Shown in pieces: positions 40,801 to 50,025 of a DNA stretch of 64,000 nucleotides. Source of the DNA: Nematopogon swammerdamellus. Lineage: Eukaryota > Arthropoda > Insecta > Lepidoptera > Adelidae. The position numbers and the translations under genes are program-made. The stretch covers positions 12,487,741-12,551,740 of the forward strand of contig OX336348.1 of the NCBI GenBank assembly GCA_946902875.1, given 5' to 3'. A model generated the notes under the pieces. That model saw only the letters and a list, made by a program, of their open reading frames with translations, made no database searches and was not told the origin of the DNA. The first letter of the stretch is position 1, and each line of letters opens with the position of its first letter.

Positions 40801-43800
40801 CCCCTCCGAAACCCGGCCTGCTCTGGCGGCTGGTGGTCGTCAAACCTTCGGGCGAGACGATTGGTGAGGACTCTCGAGAACAGCTTATACACGTGGCTCA
40901 GGAGCGAGATGGGCCTATAGTTCTTCAATAAGGCTTTGTCTCGTTTCTTGAAGAACAATACGACCACACTCCTGTTCCACGACTCTGGCGTAATGCCACC
41001 GTGTATGACAGAGTTGAAGAGCCTCTGTAGTTCCTTGAGGACCGTTGTCCCCCCGGCTCTGAGAAGCTCTGTAGTAACTCCGTCTTCACCAGGAGCCTTG
41101 TTATTTTTAAGCTGCTCTAGAGCAATCCTGATCTCGCCCATGTTGACGTCTGGGATATCCTCCGTGTAGTGGCGGGTTAATCTGACTCGTCGGTCGTCTT
41201 TGTCGGGGACTGTAGGAGCAGCAGCTCGTGAGTCATATAGCCGTTCGTAGAACTTTTCGACTTCTGTAAGTAGTTCTGGCTTCGATGAGACAGTTCGACC
41301 ATCTGCAGTTTTAAGTTTCGTCAGGTGGCTTCTGCCCAGTTGCTGCACGAACACTTTGGAGCCCTTATTCTGCTCTATCGCCTCATACACACGGCGTGTA
41401 CTGTGCAGGCGAAGGTCGCGTCGTATCAGCTTCTTTATTTTGGCATTTTGAGCCCGAAGACCTGACGAATCAACTGTTGCCTCGCGTCTCTGTCTCATCG
41501 CTTCCAGTGTCTCATTCGAAAGTTTCGACTGTTTACCCTTGTGCTGATGTCTAAAATGTTTGCAGCCCACTTCTCGAACGACCTGCACCAGATTGTTGGT
41601 CATCTCATCAACGTCCGTTGTGGTTTCCAGCATATCGAATCTATTTTTAAGCTCTAGCTCGAAGCTGTCAGAGCTCTGTGAGACTTGGAGCAGAGTTGGG
41701 CGGAGAGTTGACTTCATCAGGCGGGACCGTTCAAGCTTGTAGTTAATATTTTGAGTGCCTCGTACAAGTCTGTGATCGCTTCCAGTCTTAAACCGGTTTA
41801 GCACTGAGACATCTCCAAATATTCGCTTCTTGTTCGCCAGTATGAAGTCAATCTCATTTGTCGTCCCACCATCGGGACTTTCCCAGGTCCACTTCCGTTG
41901 GGGCCTCTTCTTGAAGAAAGAATTCATCAAGAAGAGCCCTTCCATTTCTAGGAAGTTTACCTACATTTGTTCACGATGGTTTCTGCTTCCGTAGCCAACT
42001 ATGTAAGTACGTATTATTATATCAATCATATTAACATTATATTTGTCCATATTTAATATTAAACTTATTATTTGTAATTACACGTAATTAACTTCAATAA
42101 AACGTCAAATATAATCTGTAAATTCTTACCATTGATTGAGGCGTTGTAAATCAAGGGTAAATTCAAAATCAAATTGCCGGAAATTGGGATATGGCCAATT
42201 GCGAGGAGTTTATTTGACCAAATTCAACAAATGTGGTACCAGTAAACGCGGAATTAGATTCTCTACAACTTTAACTTTATGAGTTTTTCTCTAAGAGAAC
42301 CTGTTTCCAAGCTGCAGCCGCTTAGAAACCACTATATTCCAGTTTTTTACAAAGTTGGCCAAAAACGTCGTTCTTTGACCGGAGTTTTCTACTATATTCA
42401 TTAAGTTAATTATTAAGCTGTGATACTCATTGATACTAGAAACTCATTGGGCCCACATACGCTACGCGCGCGTACGTGGGCGCGTCGGTCTCCATACATT
42501 TTTATGGAAGAGTGCAGCTCGCAGTGTGTCGCGTAGCGTAGGGTGGCGTGGGCGCAATGAAACTGCGTGCTGCACACTTCCATATAAAATGTATGGAGAC
42601 CGACGCGCCCAGATTCGCGTGTGTGGCGTACGTGGGCCCAATGAGTTTCTAGCTTTATTCGACGCAAAAATTAATGCTCTTAATTTGTTTCATAGTAACT
42701 TTGGCGCTAGGCTGCACCGTATAGAAGTTATGAGCAAAAAACCAAAAAAAGTCCCAAAATTTCGAGGTTTGTTGGCCGCCAAAAGTTCTCCCGACATATC
42801 TCGTGTTACCATTTTTTATATTTACTCAGTTGCACCGATACATACAATACAAGATAAAAAAATAAAATCTACTACACCACCTTTTGTAACAAGAATTACT
42901 CTACTGACTGGCCTATAATGACATCCCTAGGTAGGTAACCTACGCTTGGATTTGTCGTAAATTCCGCCAGTTCTAAATTCAATGCGAAGAAGAACTGACA
43001 AACAAACTTCGCAAGTCACAATGTTTTGTTAGTACCTTATAACCCTTCAATTGCCCGAGACCGTTCAGCGGTTCCGTCCTTGGACTGCCATGGTTGCCCC
43101 GAACCGTTGAGCGGTCTCTCTAGACTAGTCACTTTAAATAATTTATTTAAATGTCATACATCCTACTAATCTCTTCTAACTTACGTACAGTCATTCATGA
43201 AAGAATAGGCTAGCTAAAAATGCACACTTCCATATGCTTGCCACTTCAAAATATTAATGGGAAGCGATCGGAAATTCAGTTCTGTTGTGTTCGCGGACGC
43301 AGAATAGCGTGCCATTGAAATTGTGTTTTGGAGTGATTTTTTGCCGTATTTTTGCTGTTTTTTGTTGAAAAACAATGGAAGGGTATGTAATCTACATGTT
43401 ACAATAGTTTTTCGGACTTGAGGAATGATTTATTCGTCAATAATTTTGATGTTTCCGACCCACTACGAAAAACCGTTACGAAAATTTTGAATGGTAGGTT
43501 ACTTTGATCGATCGAAATTCTATAGATTTTCGCCAAAACAAGTGAAAGTTTATTGAAATAGTTTATTTATTTCATTGTAAATGTTTTAAGAACATTATAT
43601 CTGCCCTAAAGTGGCCTAGTAATTAAATTTTTCGAAAAATAAAGGCACGGTCGCTTCGGAAACCGTTCAACGGTTCGGGGCACTATCGGCGTGAGGTCAC
43701 GTGACCGTGTCGCTGAGCGACCGCTCCACCTATATGGATAGCGGCTTCAATACATTTTAATAAAATAAGGCAGTCAGCATGATGATCGCAAGCAATCCGC

Positions 43801-46800
43801 CTGTAACTCATGAAGAAGATGAAGACGAAGAAACTGAAGCGATGATGCTGGAGACGAAGAGTTACAGTACCATTAAAAATAGTTGAAACATCTGGACTCT
43901 GTGTATATTTAAAATCCTCTTACTTTAAACAAGCTCTAAGTTTATCCAGTTAGGTGTCGACTCCGCGCGAAGCTCGGTCGCCCAGGTACTATACACACTT
44001 CATTATGATCAAACATTGTATTTGAATTCAATTCATAGCAAAAAAACGAATAAAATATTTTTGTCCGGTTTTATTATGCAAATACTCCTATGTGCGCCAG
44101 TTAGCTGTTGGAAGTGATAAGGCGCGCAGTGTTTATGTTTGGTTAATTTGTGTTTAAAACAAATTAAGTGTCCGATTTGTGCCTGGTTTCACTTTTTTCA
44201 ATGTATAAATATTGTATTGTGCCGAAATGTACAAATACGTCTATCAAAAGGCCAGAGAAACAGCGGCGACTCCTGGTCCTGAATATTGGGTTGGCTCTGG
44301 CTAAGGAATTTTTTTTTCATAATTTCATAACTTAGGTACCTACGCGGTAATTTATTTCTACCACAATGAGTTCAAAAACTGAAAGACGATTACGATATAG
44401 ATAGTTTATAGTATGATTTATTTTGCTCACTTACGATTTATTTGTCTTTAGATAGGTACCTACTGGTTGTGTCAAAGCTGTCGAGTTGCAGCCGACAACA
44501 GCGACGTCTCCTCTGGCACGACGACGACGAGATAGGCATACAAGCTTGAATTGTTACATTTTATTTGTACATGAAGTCCACTCTTCGTTCCACAGACAAG
44601 ACATTTTCGATGACTCGATCGTGAAAATCTTCTTTCTTCCTCAATTTTGTTAGCAACTCCTTTTCCACAGATATGTAAGAGTGCCAAATTACTGAGTCTC
44701 TCTTGTCCTTGAGTGCTCCGTAGATAGCTCGGTAGGAGTTTGCCATTATAATTACCAATAAATCACTTTAAATTTAACAACACTGCACAGGATTCATCCA
44801 TACAAAGTCCATACCTACATAACGGAATATATGCAGCTATCAACTCGCGAGCCAATGCGCACACACACGCGCACACAACACACCTAGCCTAGCTCGCTAG
44901 TCGCATCGCATCGCACGTCGCACAGCACAAGAATACTCGTCGTGTGGACGCAGCGCGCACACCCGCACACGCAACACACACACCTAGCTCGCTCTACTCG
45001 CTACCGCGTCACTAAATGCACTCCCCGCTGCGCCAACTCGAAAGGCTGATCAGCGGGTCCGCGCGGGACGGGGGGGACATCGGTCGCCTCCGCCTTGTAT
45101 GGAATACGATGGCGCTTCAAAATGTAGCCAACCGGCCAATGAATGTCTTGATGTGTCGTCATTCGTCGTCGCCCGCGTTTGACGCGCGCGAAATTTCAAA
45201 TTATGTAACGGGTACGGGATTGACGTTTTATCTTATTAATCGTGGATTATATGATATAAATAATATAACTCCGACATTTTTTCACATTTATTTTAGCTTG
45301 ATATTTCTGTATAATGGTGTCATTCATTTTATTTGGTTTGGCGGCGCCAACCTCGCCAACTGAGAGGAGTCGCCACTGCAGAGAAACTATTTTTAAACGG
45401 TTTTATTTAGCTTGACCCCTTGTTTGTTTGTTTCAACAACTTCGCGACAACTTTTTCAACTACTTCTACTGAACCGATTCTTATGAAACTTTGCACACAC
45501 ATTGAGTTCCCGTTACAATACAATGTTATGATAATTTCAACTTGGTGACGAGGGTCTGATGATGGAGACAGGAGGTGGACACTGGAACTCTTCAACCGTT
45601 ACTAGTAACCCCCTCGAGTTTGGGTTCATTTGGTTGGTTCGGACGAGTGCTCCATACTTTCACCAATACACTTGGTGACGAGAGTCTGATGTTGGAGACA
45701 GGAGGTGGACAGTGGAACTCTTCGACCGTTACTAATAAATAACCCCCTCGAGTTTGGGCTCATTTGGTTGGTTTGGACAAGTGCTCCATAGGTACTTCCA
45801 CCAATACACTTGGTGACGAGGGTCTGATGATGGAGACAGGAGGTGGACAGTGGAACTCTTCGACCGTTACTAATAACCCCCTCGAGTTGGGGCTCATTTG
45901 GTTGGTTTGGACGAGTGTCCCATACTTCTACTAATACACTTGGTGACGAGGGTCTGATGATGGAATCAGGAGGTGGGTAGTGGAACTCTTTAACCGTCTA
46001 GTAACCCCCTCGAGTTTATTCTCATTTGGTTGGTTTGGACAAGTGCTCCATACTTCCACCAATACACATGGTGATAAGGGTCTGATGATGGAGTCAGGAC
46101 GTGGACAGTGGGACTCTACAACCGTTTCTAGTAACCCCTCGAGTTTGGGCTCATTTGGTGGGTTTGAACGAGTGTCCCATACTTCCACCAATACACTTTG
46201 TGACGACGGTCTGATGGTGTCAGGAGGTTGACAGTGGAACTCTTCAACCGTTACTATTCTCAAATCAAAACAAACGTGCAGTTCGCATAATAAAGTTTTA
46301 TGGCTTAGTGAAGGGAATCTCCCTTCACTAAGCCATACATGTTTTGTCGAATTCCATGTAAAATTAGGTTGACTGGAAGAAATTGCCTTCAGGCAATAAC
46401 TCCTTTGTATTGTATTGTGATTGTACCGTGTGGGGCCGGTACTTAAAAAGAATAGCCCCACTGCATCTCTCCCCGTCGCATGTCGTAAAAGTCGACTAAG
46501 GTATAAGGAAATTCGTCAGCCTCGGTAGCACAGTGGTGCAGTCAGTCGACCGTTGTTAAGCAACGCTGAGCGCGGTCAGTACTTGGATGGTTGACTGCTC
46601 GACCGTCGGAGGCTGACCGTGGTTCGGATTCCACGTTAAACTGTAGGTCCCTTCCCTTCTTACCTTACTAGGTGGTAGGGTTTATCCCGGCCGGATTGGT
46701 ACCACCGCACTGAGCGAAACGTCGGTCGAAACAGCTATGTAAATAGTTCGTGTTTTCCGTCCAGTTCAGTGTAGCCGACATGAAATTAAGGGAGGCACTC

Positions 46801-47326
46801 ACACGGCACCTAGTTCACCCGGTGTTATGGGCTGACATCACAGTGTTGTATGTAGTTGTAGCCAACCGTGTCAGTTTCCATAAAAAAAAACTCCTCCCTT
46901 GCCATAAACGGCATCAAGTGTAATATTTATATATTTCTGTTTCAGGCGATCTCCTTTCTATCATGCGAAGGCTACAACCTCTCACCCATAATCGACATCA
47001 TCCACGACATACTATCACTCCCTCCGTACCAACGCGTGCGCACAGGCAGACCGGGCGTCACCGGCCTAATCGTAGCGATCATCGACGACCTTCCCGTTGA
47101 ACAATTGAGGGCTCTCTTCCATGAGAAGCTCGTTACCAGTCCACAATTCGCCGAGCTGTACAGCGCGCTGACATCTGAACAGCTGGAGGAGATTGTTGGC
47201 CGGATGACGCAGAATGACACTTTCGTCAAAGTGAAGAGTAGGCTGCAAGACTTGGGGTTCGATTTTGAGTATCTGGAGAATGTGATTTCTGATATTTTTG
47301 GTTTCGATGTTGTTGTGGGGAAATAA
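34497..47326 (+). CDS. Secreted insect-allergen-repeat (G12/major allergen-like) protein
   Basis: Exons 34497-34889 and 46946-47326 join in phase 0 to give 257 residues plus stop. Residues 1-18 (MIKFVVFLAVLIGLTSSA) are a signal peptide. The rest matches the insect allergen-related repeat fold: helical blocks FLKLIDFEAIVATVFGYLED, VLEFEAMPEFKE|AISFLSC, LPVEQLRALFHEKLVTSPQF, LQDLGFDFEYLENVISDIFG. One domain, as in G12 and single-domain major-allergen proteins, which are secreted into the insect midgut; in pierid butterflies three-domain relatives act as nitrile-specifier proteins. A digestive-tract role here is inferred from family only. All ORF features are intact, so the gene is probably functional despite a 12,056-bp intron full of transposons. 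Confidence 0.85.
34905..35790. other. Intron sequence, no feature beyond a short palindrome
   Basis: AT-rich intron of the allergen-like gene. Palindromic repeat copy at 35048-35090; (ATTTAATATTAAA) tandem near 35505-35540. No coding signal. Confidence 0.4.
35048..35090. repeat. Short palindromic dispersed repeat, copy 2
   Basis: GATGTTGCGCTGTAATTTAC...CTTGCAGCACAACACC; relative of 413-459 and 61632-61675. Confidence 0.5.
35800..36207. repeat. Lone copy of part of the 8.7 kb element's arm
   Basis: AAAAAAATAGGTGGTTGATT, CTAATCGATTTAGTTTCATA, TTTCTATTCCATACTAATAA and ACAGAACCC...CTAATTTTGAAAGA follow the arm sequence 9930-10330 in the same order with substitutions. It stops at the TA where a different small element is inserted. 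Confidence 0.75.
36208..36485. mobile_element. TA-flanked MITE
   Basis: Termini TACACGGTGTTGTAGTTGCC and complement of GGTTGGGGTTGCAACACCGTGTA's end, with TA on each side (36206-36207, 36486-36487). Inner inverted matches include AAGGGGGTTATTCTAT versus the complement of AGAATCACCCCCTTT. 278 bp, non-coding. Confidence 0.65.
36836..36960 (-). pseudogene. RTE-type LINE tail scrap
   Basis: Minus strand encodes [20 protein letters not shown], the block seen in fuller copies at 27171 and 47930. Confidence 0.65.
37850..39602 (+). pseudogene. XPG/FEN1 (PIN-like) nuclease protein of a DNA transposon
   Basis: Three frames read as one protein after frameshifts near 38040, 38450 and 38880. Motifs in order: DYDLKNFFTYELVPYPMSLF (38191-38250), DGGYLLHKV (38355-38381), IVFDGYPSQSGTK (38484-38522, compare the VFDG of FEN1/XPG), QGDADLLIVKTAIS and IIGEDVDLLVVMTG (38700-38810, the acidic D/E metal-binding strands), and FTGCDTTSAIFGHGK (38925-38969, helix-hairpin region). 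An in-frame TGA at 39357-39359 precedes a Cys-rich tail (CRKAGLKCSFICKHRCGQHC) and an acidic/proline end, stop 39600-39602. The acidic residues look conserved, but the gene is dead. Confidence 0.6.
39655..39960 (-). pseudogene. RTE LINE C-terminal domain, frameshifted part
   Basis: Continuation of the RT protein in another frame: [55 protein letters not shown]. One frameshift near 39960 separates it from the main frame. Confidence 0.8.
39957..41945 (-). pseudogene. RTE LINE endonuclease end and reverse transcriptase
   Basis: 662 open codons. Residues 1-63 are the C-terminal part of the endonuclease (WTWESPDGGTTNEIDFILAN; GSDHRLVRG). RT from about 280: KAPGEDGVTTELL, KKRDKALLKNYRPISLLSHV, QAGFRRGYSTVDHI, motif A AFVNYEKAFDSIE (409-421), motif B RGVRQGDVISPKLF, motif C HLRFADDIVVIG (507-518). 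In motif A the first catalytic Asp is Asn (residue 412), so even before the frameshift the enzyme would be inactive. The EN start and any ORF1 are missing. Confidence 0.85.
42439..42649. mobile_element. Palindromic MITE in right arm of the Academ-like element
   Basis: GAAACTCATTGGGCCCAC at the left returns as GTGGGCCCAATGAGTTTC at the right, with TA on both outer sides (42437-42438, 42650-42651). The left arm of the host element (around 37475-37485) lacks it. 211 bp, GC-rich, non-coding. Confidence 0.7.
42920..44140. other. No gene; inverted CCGTTCAACGG-type motifs
   Basis: GCCCCGAACCGTTGAGCGGT (43093-43112) is inverted at 43662-43685 (ACCGTTCAACGGTTCGGGGC), and GACCGTTCAGCGGTTCC is at 43062-43078. 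The pair may mark an old foldback or piggyBac-like remnant; an ATGGAAGG|GTATGT near 43374 looks exon-like but has no continuation. Confidence 0.35.
44201..44260 (+). pseudogene. THAP-domain N-terminal fragment, copy 3
   Basis: ATG at 44201: [20 protein letters not shown], intact THAP start with initiator Met. Interrupted after CCAGAGAAA by a hAT element; the sequence resumes at 45387 with CTATTTTTAAACGG, the Helentron-like leader. Confidence 0.65.
44261..45378. mobile_element. hAT element (non-autonomous)
   Basis: Termini CAGCGGCGACTCCTGG and (complement of the right end) CAGTGGCGACTCCTC; the exact 8-bp duplication CAGAGAAA flanks it (44253-44260; 45379-45386). 1,118 bp. The empty site is seen in the homologous THAP-leader junction at 22990-23000. 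It contains a minus-strand frame of 65 codons (44758-44561, MVIIMANSYRAIYGALKDKR...) without recognisable motif, and a GC-rich block with CACA/GCAC runs at 44850-45070. Confidence 0.85.
45388..45537 (+). mobile_element. Helentron-like leader, copy 3
   Basis: TTTTTAAACGGTTTTATTTA to AATTTCAACTTGGTGACG, directly followed by the 130-bp array. Nearly identical to 27731-27894. Confidence 0.55.
45538..46256 (+). repeat. 130-bp minisatellite array 4 (about 5.5 copies)
   Basis: Same monomer family; spacings vary (134, 135, 130, 129) through small insertions (AAATAACC near 45737; GTAC near 45790). Lies in the intron of the allergen-like gene. Confidence 0.85.
46299..46337. repeat. Perfect 18-bp-stem hairpin
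   Basis: TATGGCTTAGTGAAGGGA, loop ATC, TCCCTTCACTAAGCCATA. Near-zero divergence between arms. Located between array 4 and a SINE. Confidence 0.8.
46427..46890 (+). mobile_element. Composite SINE: C head plus family A
   Basis: C head (GTACCGTGTGGGGCCGGTAC ... GTCGTAAAAGTCGACTAAGG) then from 46515 GTCAGCCTCGGTAGCACAGT, the 5S-like block GTTAAGCAACGCTGAGCGCG/TTGGATGGTTGACTGC, tail CCAACCGTGTCAGTTTCC and an A-run ending at 46890. It stops 55 bases before exon 2 of the allergen-like gene. Confidence 0.75.
46946..47326 (+). CDS. Exon 2 of the allergen-like gene
   Basis: Acceptor TATTTCTGTTTCAG before 46946; 126 codons then TAA (47324-47326). Codon use is more GC-rich than the flanks, with a clear drop after the stop. 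Confidence 0.85.
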   Translation, partial: AISFLSCEGYNLSPIIDIIHDILSLPPYQRVRTGRPGVTGLIVAIIDDLPVEQLRALFHEKLVTSPQFAELYSALTSEQLEEIVGRMTQNDTFVKVKSRLQDLGFDFEYLENVISDIFGFDVVVGK

Positions 47327-47327
47327 A
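47322..47327 (+). terminator. Polyadenylation signal overlapping the stop
   Basis: AATAAA is formed by the last codon and stop (AAATAAA), giving an unusually short 3' untranslated region if used; a T/G-rich stretch (TTGTTTTGTCTG) follows within 10-15 bases. Confidence 0.5.
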
Positions 47328-47339
47328 ATTGTTTTGTCT

Positions 47340-47929
47340 GCAGGTATGTAGTTTTATTTGGAAGCAGGGAAAATATACAGGGCCGTTTCAGGATAGCGTT
47401 TTGTAACTTCAGGGTTCGAAAGGGGTCCATATTTGATAACGAAAAGCTCTGATACTTTTTCCCAGATTTGGTCATTTTAGAGTACTTTTTGGTGAATATC
47501 GCTTCATCCAGATTTGGTGGACGGTTAAAGTCCGCCTTATTCAATAAAAATAAAATGACTTAACTTGCATGCAAGCGGTTTCACTTTTTGGGAGCTTCTC
47601 ATTGTGAAACTAGATTTAACGATTCAATCAGAAAAGGCTGTATACTATAATTAGTTTTGCCTGTACCTAAGGTACGAATAAATATAATTATATAACAAAA
47701 CAAACAATATACATTGCAATATACACAATACACTAATACCTACAAAATACAACTGTACACTAATTGCATGCTTAATAGTAGAATTGAACTGCATGTAGGT
47801 GATGTAGCCAACCGTGTCAGCAGTGGCGGCTGGTGACTTCAGTCACCGGTAGTGCGCTAAGTACCTACCTACTTATAACAAATTTTTTTAATATTTTTTT
47901 TTATGAACTGACACGGTTGAATGAACGCT
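47340..47929. other. No gene seen
   Basis: AT-rich intergenic DNA. Contains a SINE A scrap (GTGATGTAGCCAACCGTGTCAG, 47799-47820) followed by CAGTGGCGGCTGGTGAC, a hAT-like terminus with no partner. Confidence 0.35.
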
Positions 47930-48250
47930 ACGTGATATGGTGCGTAACGAGGCAATCCGCCGACGCACCAAAGTAGTCGATATTGGATACCGGGTGGCTA
48001 AACTCAAGTGGCAATGGGCTGGGCACGTCAGCCGAAGAGACGACGACCGTTGGAGTAACCGTGTCCTACATTGGCGGCCGTGGACAGGAAAACAGAGTGT
48101 GGGAAGACCACCCGCCAGGTGGGACGATGACATCAAGTACGTCGGCGGAAAGCAGTGGTTCCGTACCGCTGAAGGCCGGGAGGACTGGAGGAAAATTGGA
48201 GAGGCGTATGTCCAGCAGTGGACGCTTACACGCTGACTGACTGACTGACA
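47930..48250 (+). pseudogene. RTE-type LINE C-terminal tail, copy 2
   Basis: Encodes [49 protein letters not shown], stop, and a (CTGA)n tail (48234-48248). Open through its full length (99 codons), the least decayed of four tails here. It lies between two SINE A pieces. Confidence 0.8.
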
Positions 48251-48715
48251 CGGTTGGCTACTTCACCTACAACATCCGTGATGTCAGCCCATAACACCGG
48301 GTGAACTTGGTGCCACGTCAGTGCTTTCCTTCGGTCGTGCCGGCGCGACGGTGCGTTGTACCCAAATATGTGTTAGTGCATACAATACACGTGACTTCTA
48401 CACGCGCGTGTGTTGGCGCAAATGCCGACGACATCACCATACCCATACACAGCACGCACACGCACACAGACGTGACGTGTCACGTGCTGCATGGCATATG
48501 GTGAACCGCCGCGGCAGCCGGTTACAATGAACTGGACGGAAAACACAAACTATTTACATAGCCGTTTCGACCGACCTTTCATTCAGTGCGGTGGTATCAA
48601 CCCGGGCGGGTTAAACCCTACTACCTAGTAATATAAGAATGGAGTCATATCCCTTACCTACATATGTCACCTTTTACGACATACACAGGGAGAGATGCAG
48701 TGGGGCTATTATAAT
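48249..48715 (-). mobile_element. Composite SINE, minus strand
   Basis: Complement of SINE A tail (ACACGGTTGGCTACTTCACC...) through CCCGGGCGGGTTAAACCC and on to the C head (GAGATGCAGTGGGGCTATTA, 48690-48710). It lacks the tRNA/5S block. About 190 bp of unrelated sequence rich in CACACG/GTGTG (48340-48525) interrupts it. Confidence 0.65.
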
Positions 48716-48890
48716 TTCCCAACACATTCCCAATGTTATTTTAAGATCGCGACCTCCGAATTTTTTAAAACGCTTGTTTTTGTACGTACCTGAGTTACAA
48801 AAAACAAGAAACAAGAAACAAAATCCAAACAAGTTTTTTAACTCATTTGTGCCAAAAATACTTTTAAAAAATATACAAAAATAAAAGCAT

Positions 48891-48938
48891 TTGAAAAGTA
48901 GGAATTGAACCCTCCTGGGTTCAATTCCTACTTTTCAA
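48891..48938. repeat. Perfect 22-bp-stem hairpin with B-box-like core
   Basis: TTGAAAAGTAGGAATTGAAC CC / loop TCCT / GG GTTCAATTCCTACTTTTC AA. The right arm contains GGTTCAATTCC, close to a Pol III B box. Confidence 0.75.
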
Positions 48939-49313
48939 CTCCCTCACCTGATTGTAAAGCCTTACCTTTAACCAACGCTTAGGCAAATATCGGCACCACT
49001 TAATTCACAGTATCACGTGACAGAAAGCACAAAACCTAACCATATTCCATTTTAAATATTCGCGCGCTAACGGGTATGTGACATCACATGACAGCGCGCT
49101 GACTCTACAGACAGACAGACAGACAGACTTACTACTTTCGAATTTATAATATTAGTGTGGATAGTGTGGATTTGATTATGATTATATATACCGGTATTAA
49201 CTTAGTCTTGGTTTCCATCTTGGTTAGTTGGAAAAGAATGCCGCAAGGCATTAAACTCGCCTTTTGTGACCCTTTATTTAATGGTGAACAAAATCAGAAC
49301 AGAATGTTCAGGT

Positions 49314-49430
49314 GTACTACGGGCAAAAAAATATTCCCGTGGTACCACAAGGTGTACCACGGACAAAAAAAAATTGGCCGTGGTACCACTGTGTGTACTA
49401 CGGGCAAAAAAAATTGCCCGTGGTACCACT
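49314..49430. repeat. ~40-bp tandem repeat, three copies
   Basis: Units of the form TGTACYACGGRCA, A-run, CCCGTGGTACCAC; each unit is itself a near palindrome (GTACCACGG / CCGTGGTAC). Confidence 0.8.
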
Positions 49431-49904
49431 GTATTATTTATTTATTTCACACTGAAATTTAACAGGAGTATGATTTTAAATGAAACTAGTGTTGGAAAAC
49501 AACAATTTTATTTCACAGTTTTATCATCGGAACAAGTTGGCATGTCATGGAACAACTTAATCCCCGTTGCACAATATCAAGACATTCACTGTTGCAATAG
49601 TTTTATTTATCAGCCATCACGTAAGACATTCAATATTCTATCTTATGCTTATTGAGATAAAGTACATTGCATAGTGACATTCATAGAGTTAGAGCGCCAT
49701 CTCTTGACTGACATAAGTCAATGTACATTTAAACATTGGCCTACATTAGAACTACTTTTGATTGAACAAAATATTTTCTATATGGAAATATGTAAATACC
49801 AAAAAATGGCATTGATACGTTCAAAAATGTAATGTTTTTATTCAATAATTTGTAATAAATATAAAGTTTACTCACTAAATGGCCACACACTACGAAAAAG
49901 CTAG

Positions 49905-50025
49905 CCGATTGATTGATAGCTCAGACTGATTTGACTATTTGTATTTTATTGATTTCGTTTCTATGTGCTGATTGATTGATGAGACTGATTTGATTATTGT
50001 ATTTTATTGATTTAATTTCAAGTTT
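49905..50025. repeat. Imperfect direct duplication (~65 bp)
   Basis: GATTGATTGAT, GACTGATTTGA, ATTTTATTGATTT in the first copy (49908-49959) recur in the same order at 49970-50020. Confidence 0.65.

Larger units (their letters stand above)
39642..41963 (-). mobile_element. RTE-clade LINE, 5' truncated
   Basis: Runs on the minus strand from partial endonuclease (41963) to a (TGA)n-type 3' tail (plus strand TCATCATCATCATC, 39643-39656). Inserted just after the nuclease pseudogene's stop, inside the Academ-like element. Confidence 0.8.
37224..42913 (+). mobile_element. 5.7 kb TIR element with XPG/FEN1-like nuclease (Academ-like)
   Basis: Inverted arms 37224-37732 and 42187-42913 (the right arm is longer because a 211-bp MITE is inserted). 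Termini ACACCAGTCAGTAGAG and CTCTACTGACTGGCC; TATAAT lies on both sides (37218-37223, 42914-42919) and may be a target duplication. Inside: a plus-strand nuclease-like pseudogene and a later minus-strand RTE LINE. The coding content recalls Academ DNA transposons, which carry an XPG-type nuclease; that assignment is inference from motifs. Sits in the intron of the allergen-like gene. Confidence 0.65.

Noticed and set aside
42430..42918. 162-codon plus-strand frame
   Set aside because: It crosses a MITE and the inverted arm of the Academ-like element; open by chance.
43374..43390. Possible short exon ATGGAAGG before GTATGT
   Set aside because: No downstream acceptor with matching frame or recognisable protein; too little evidence.
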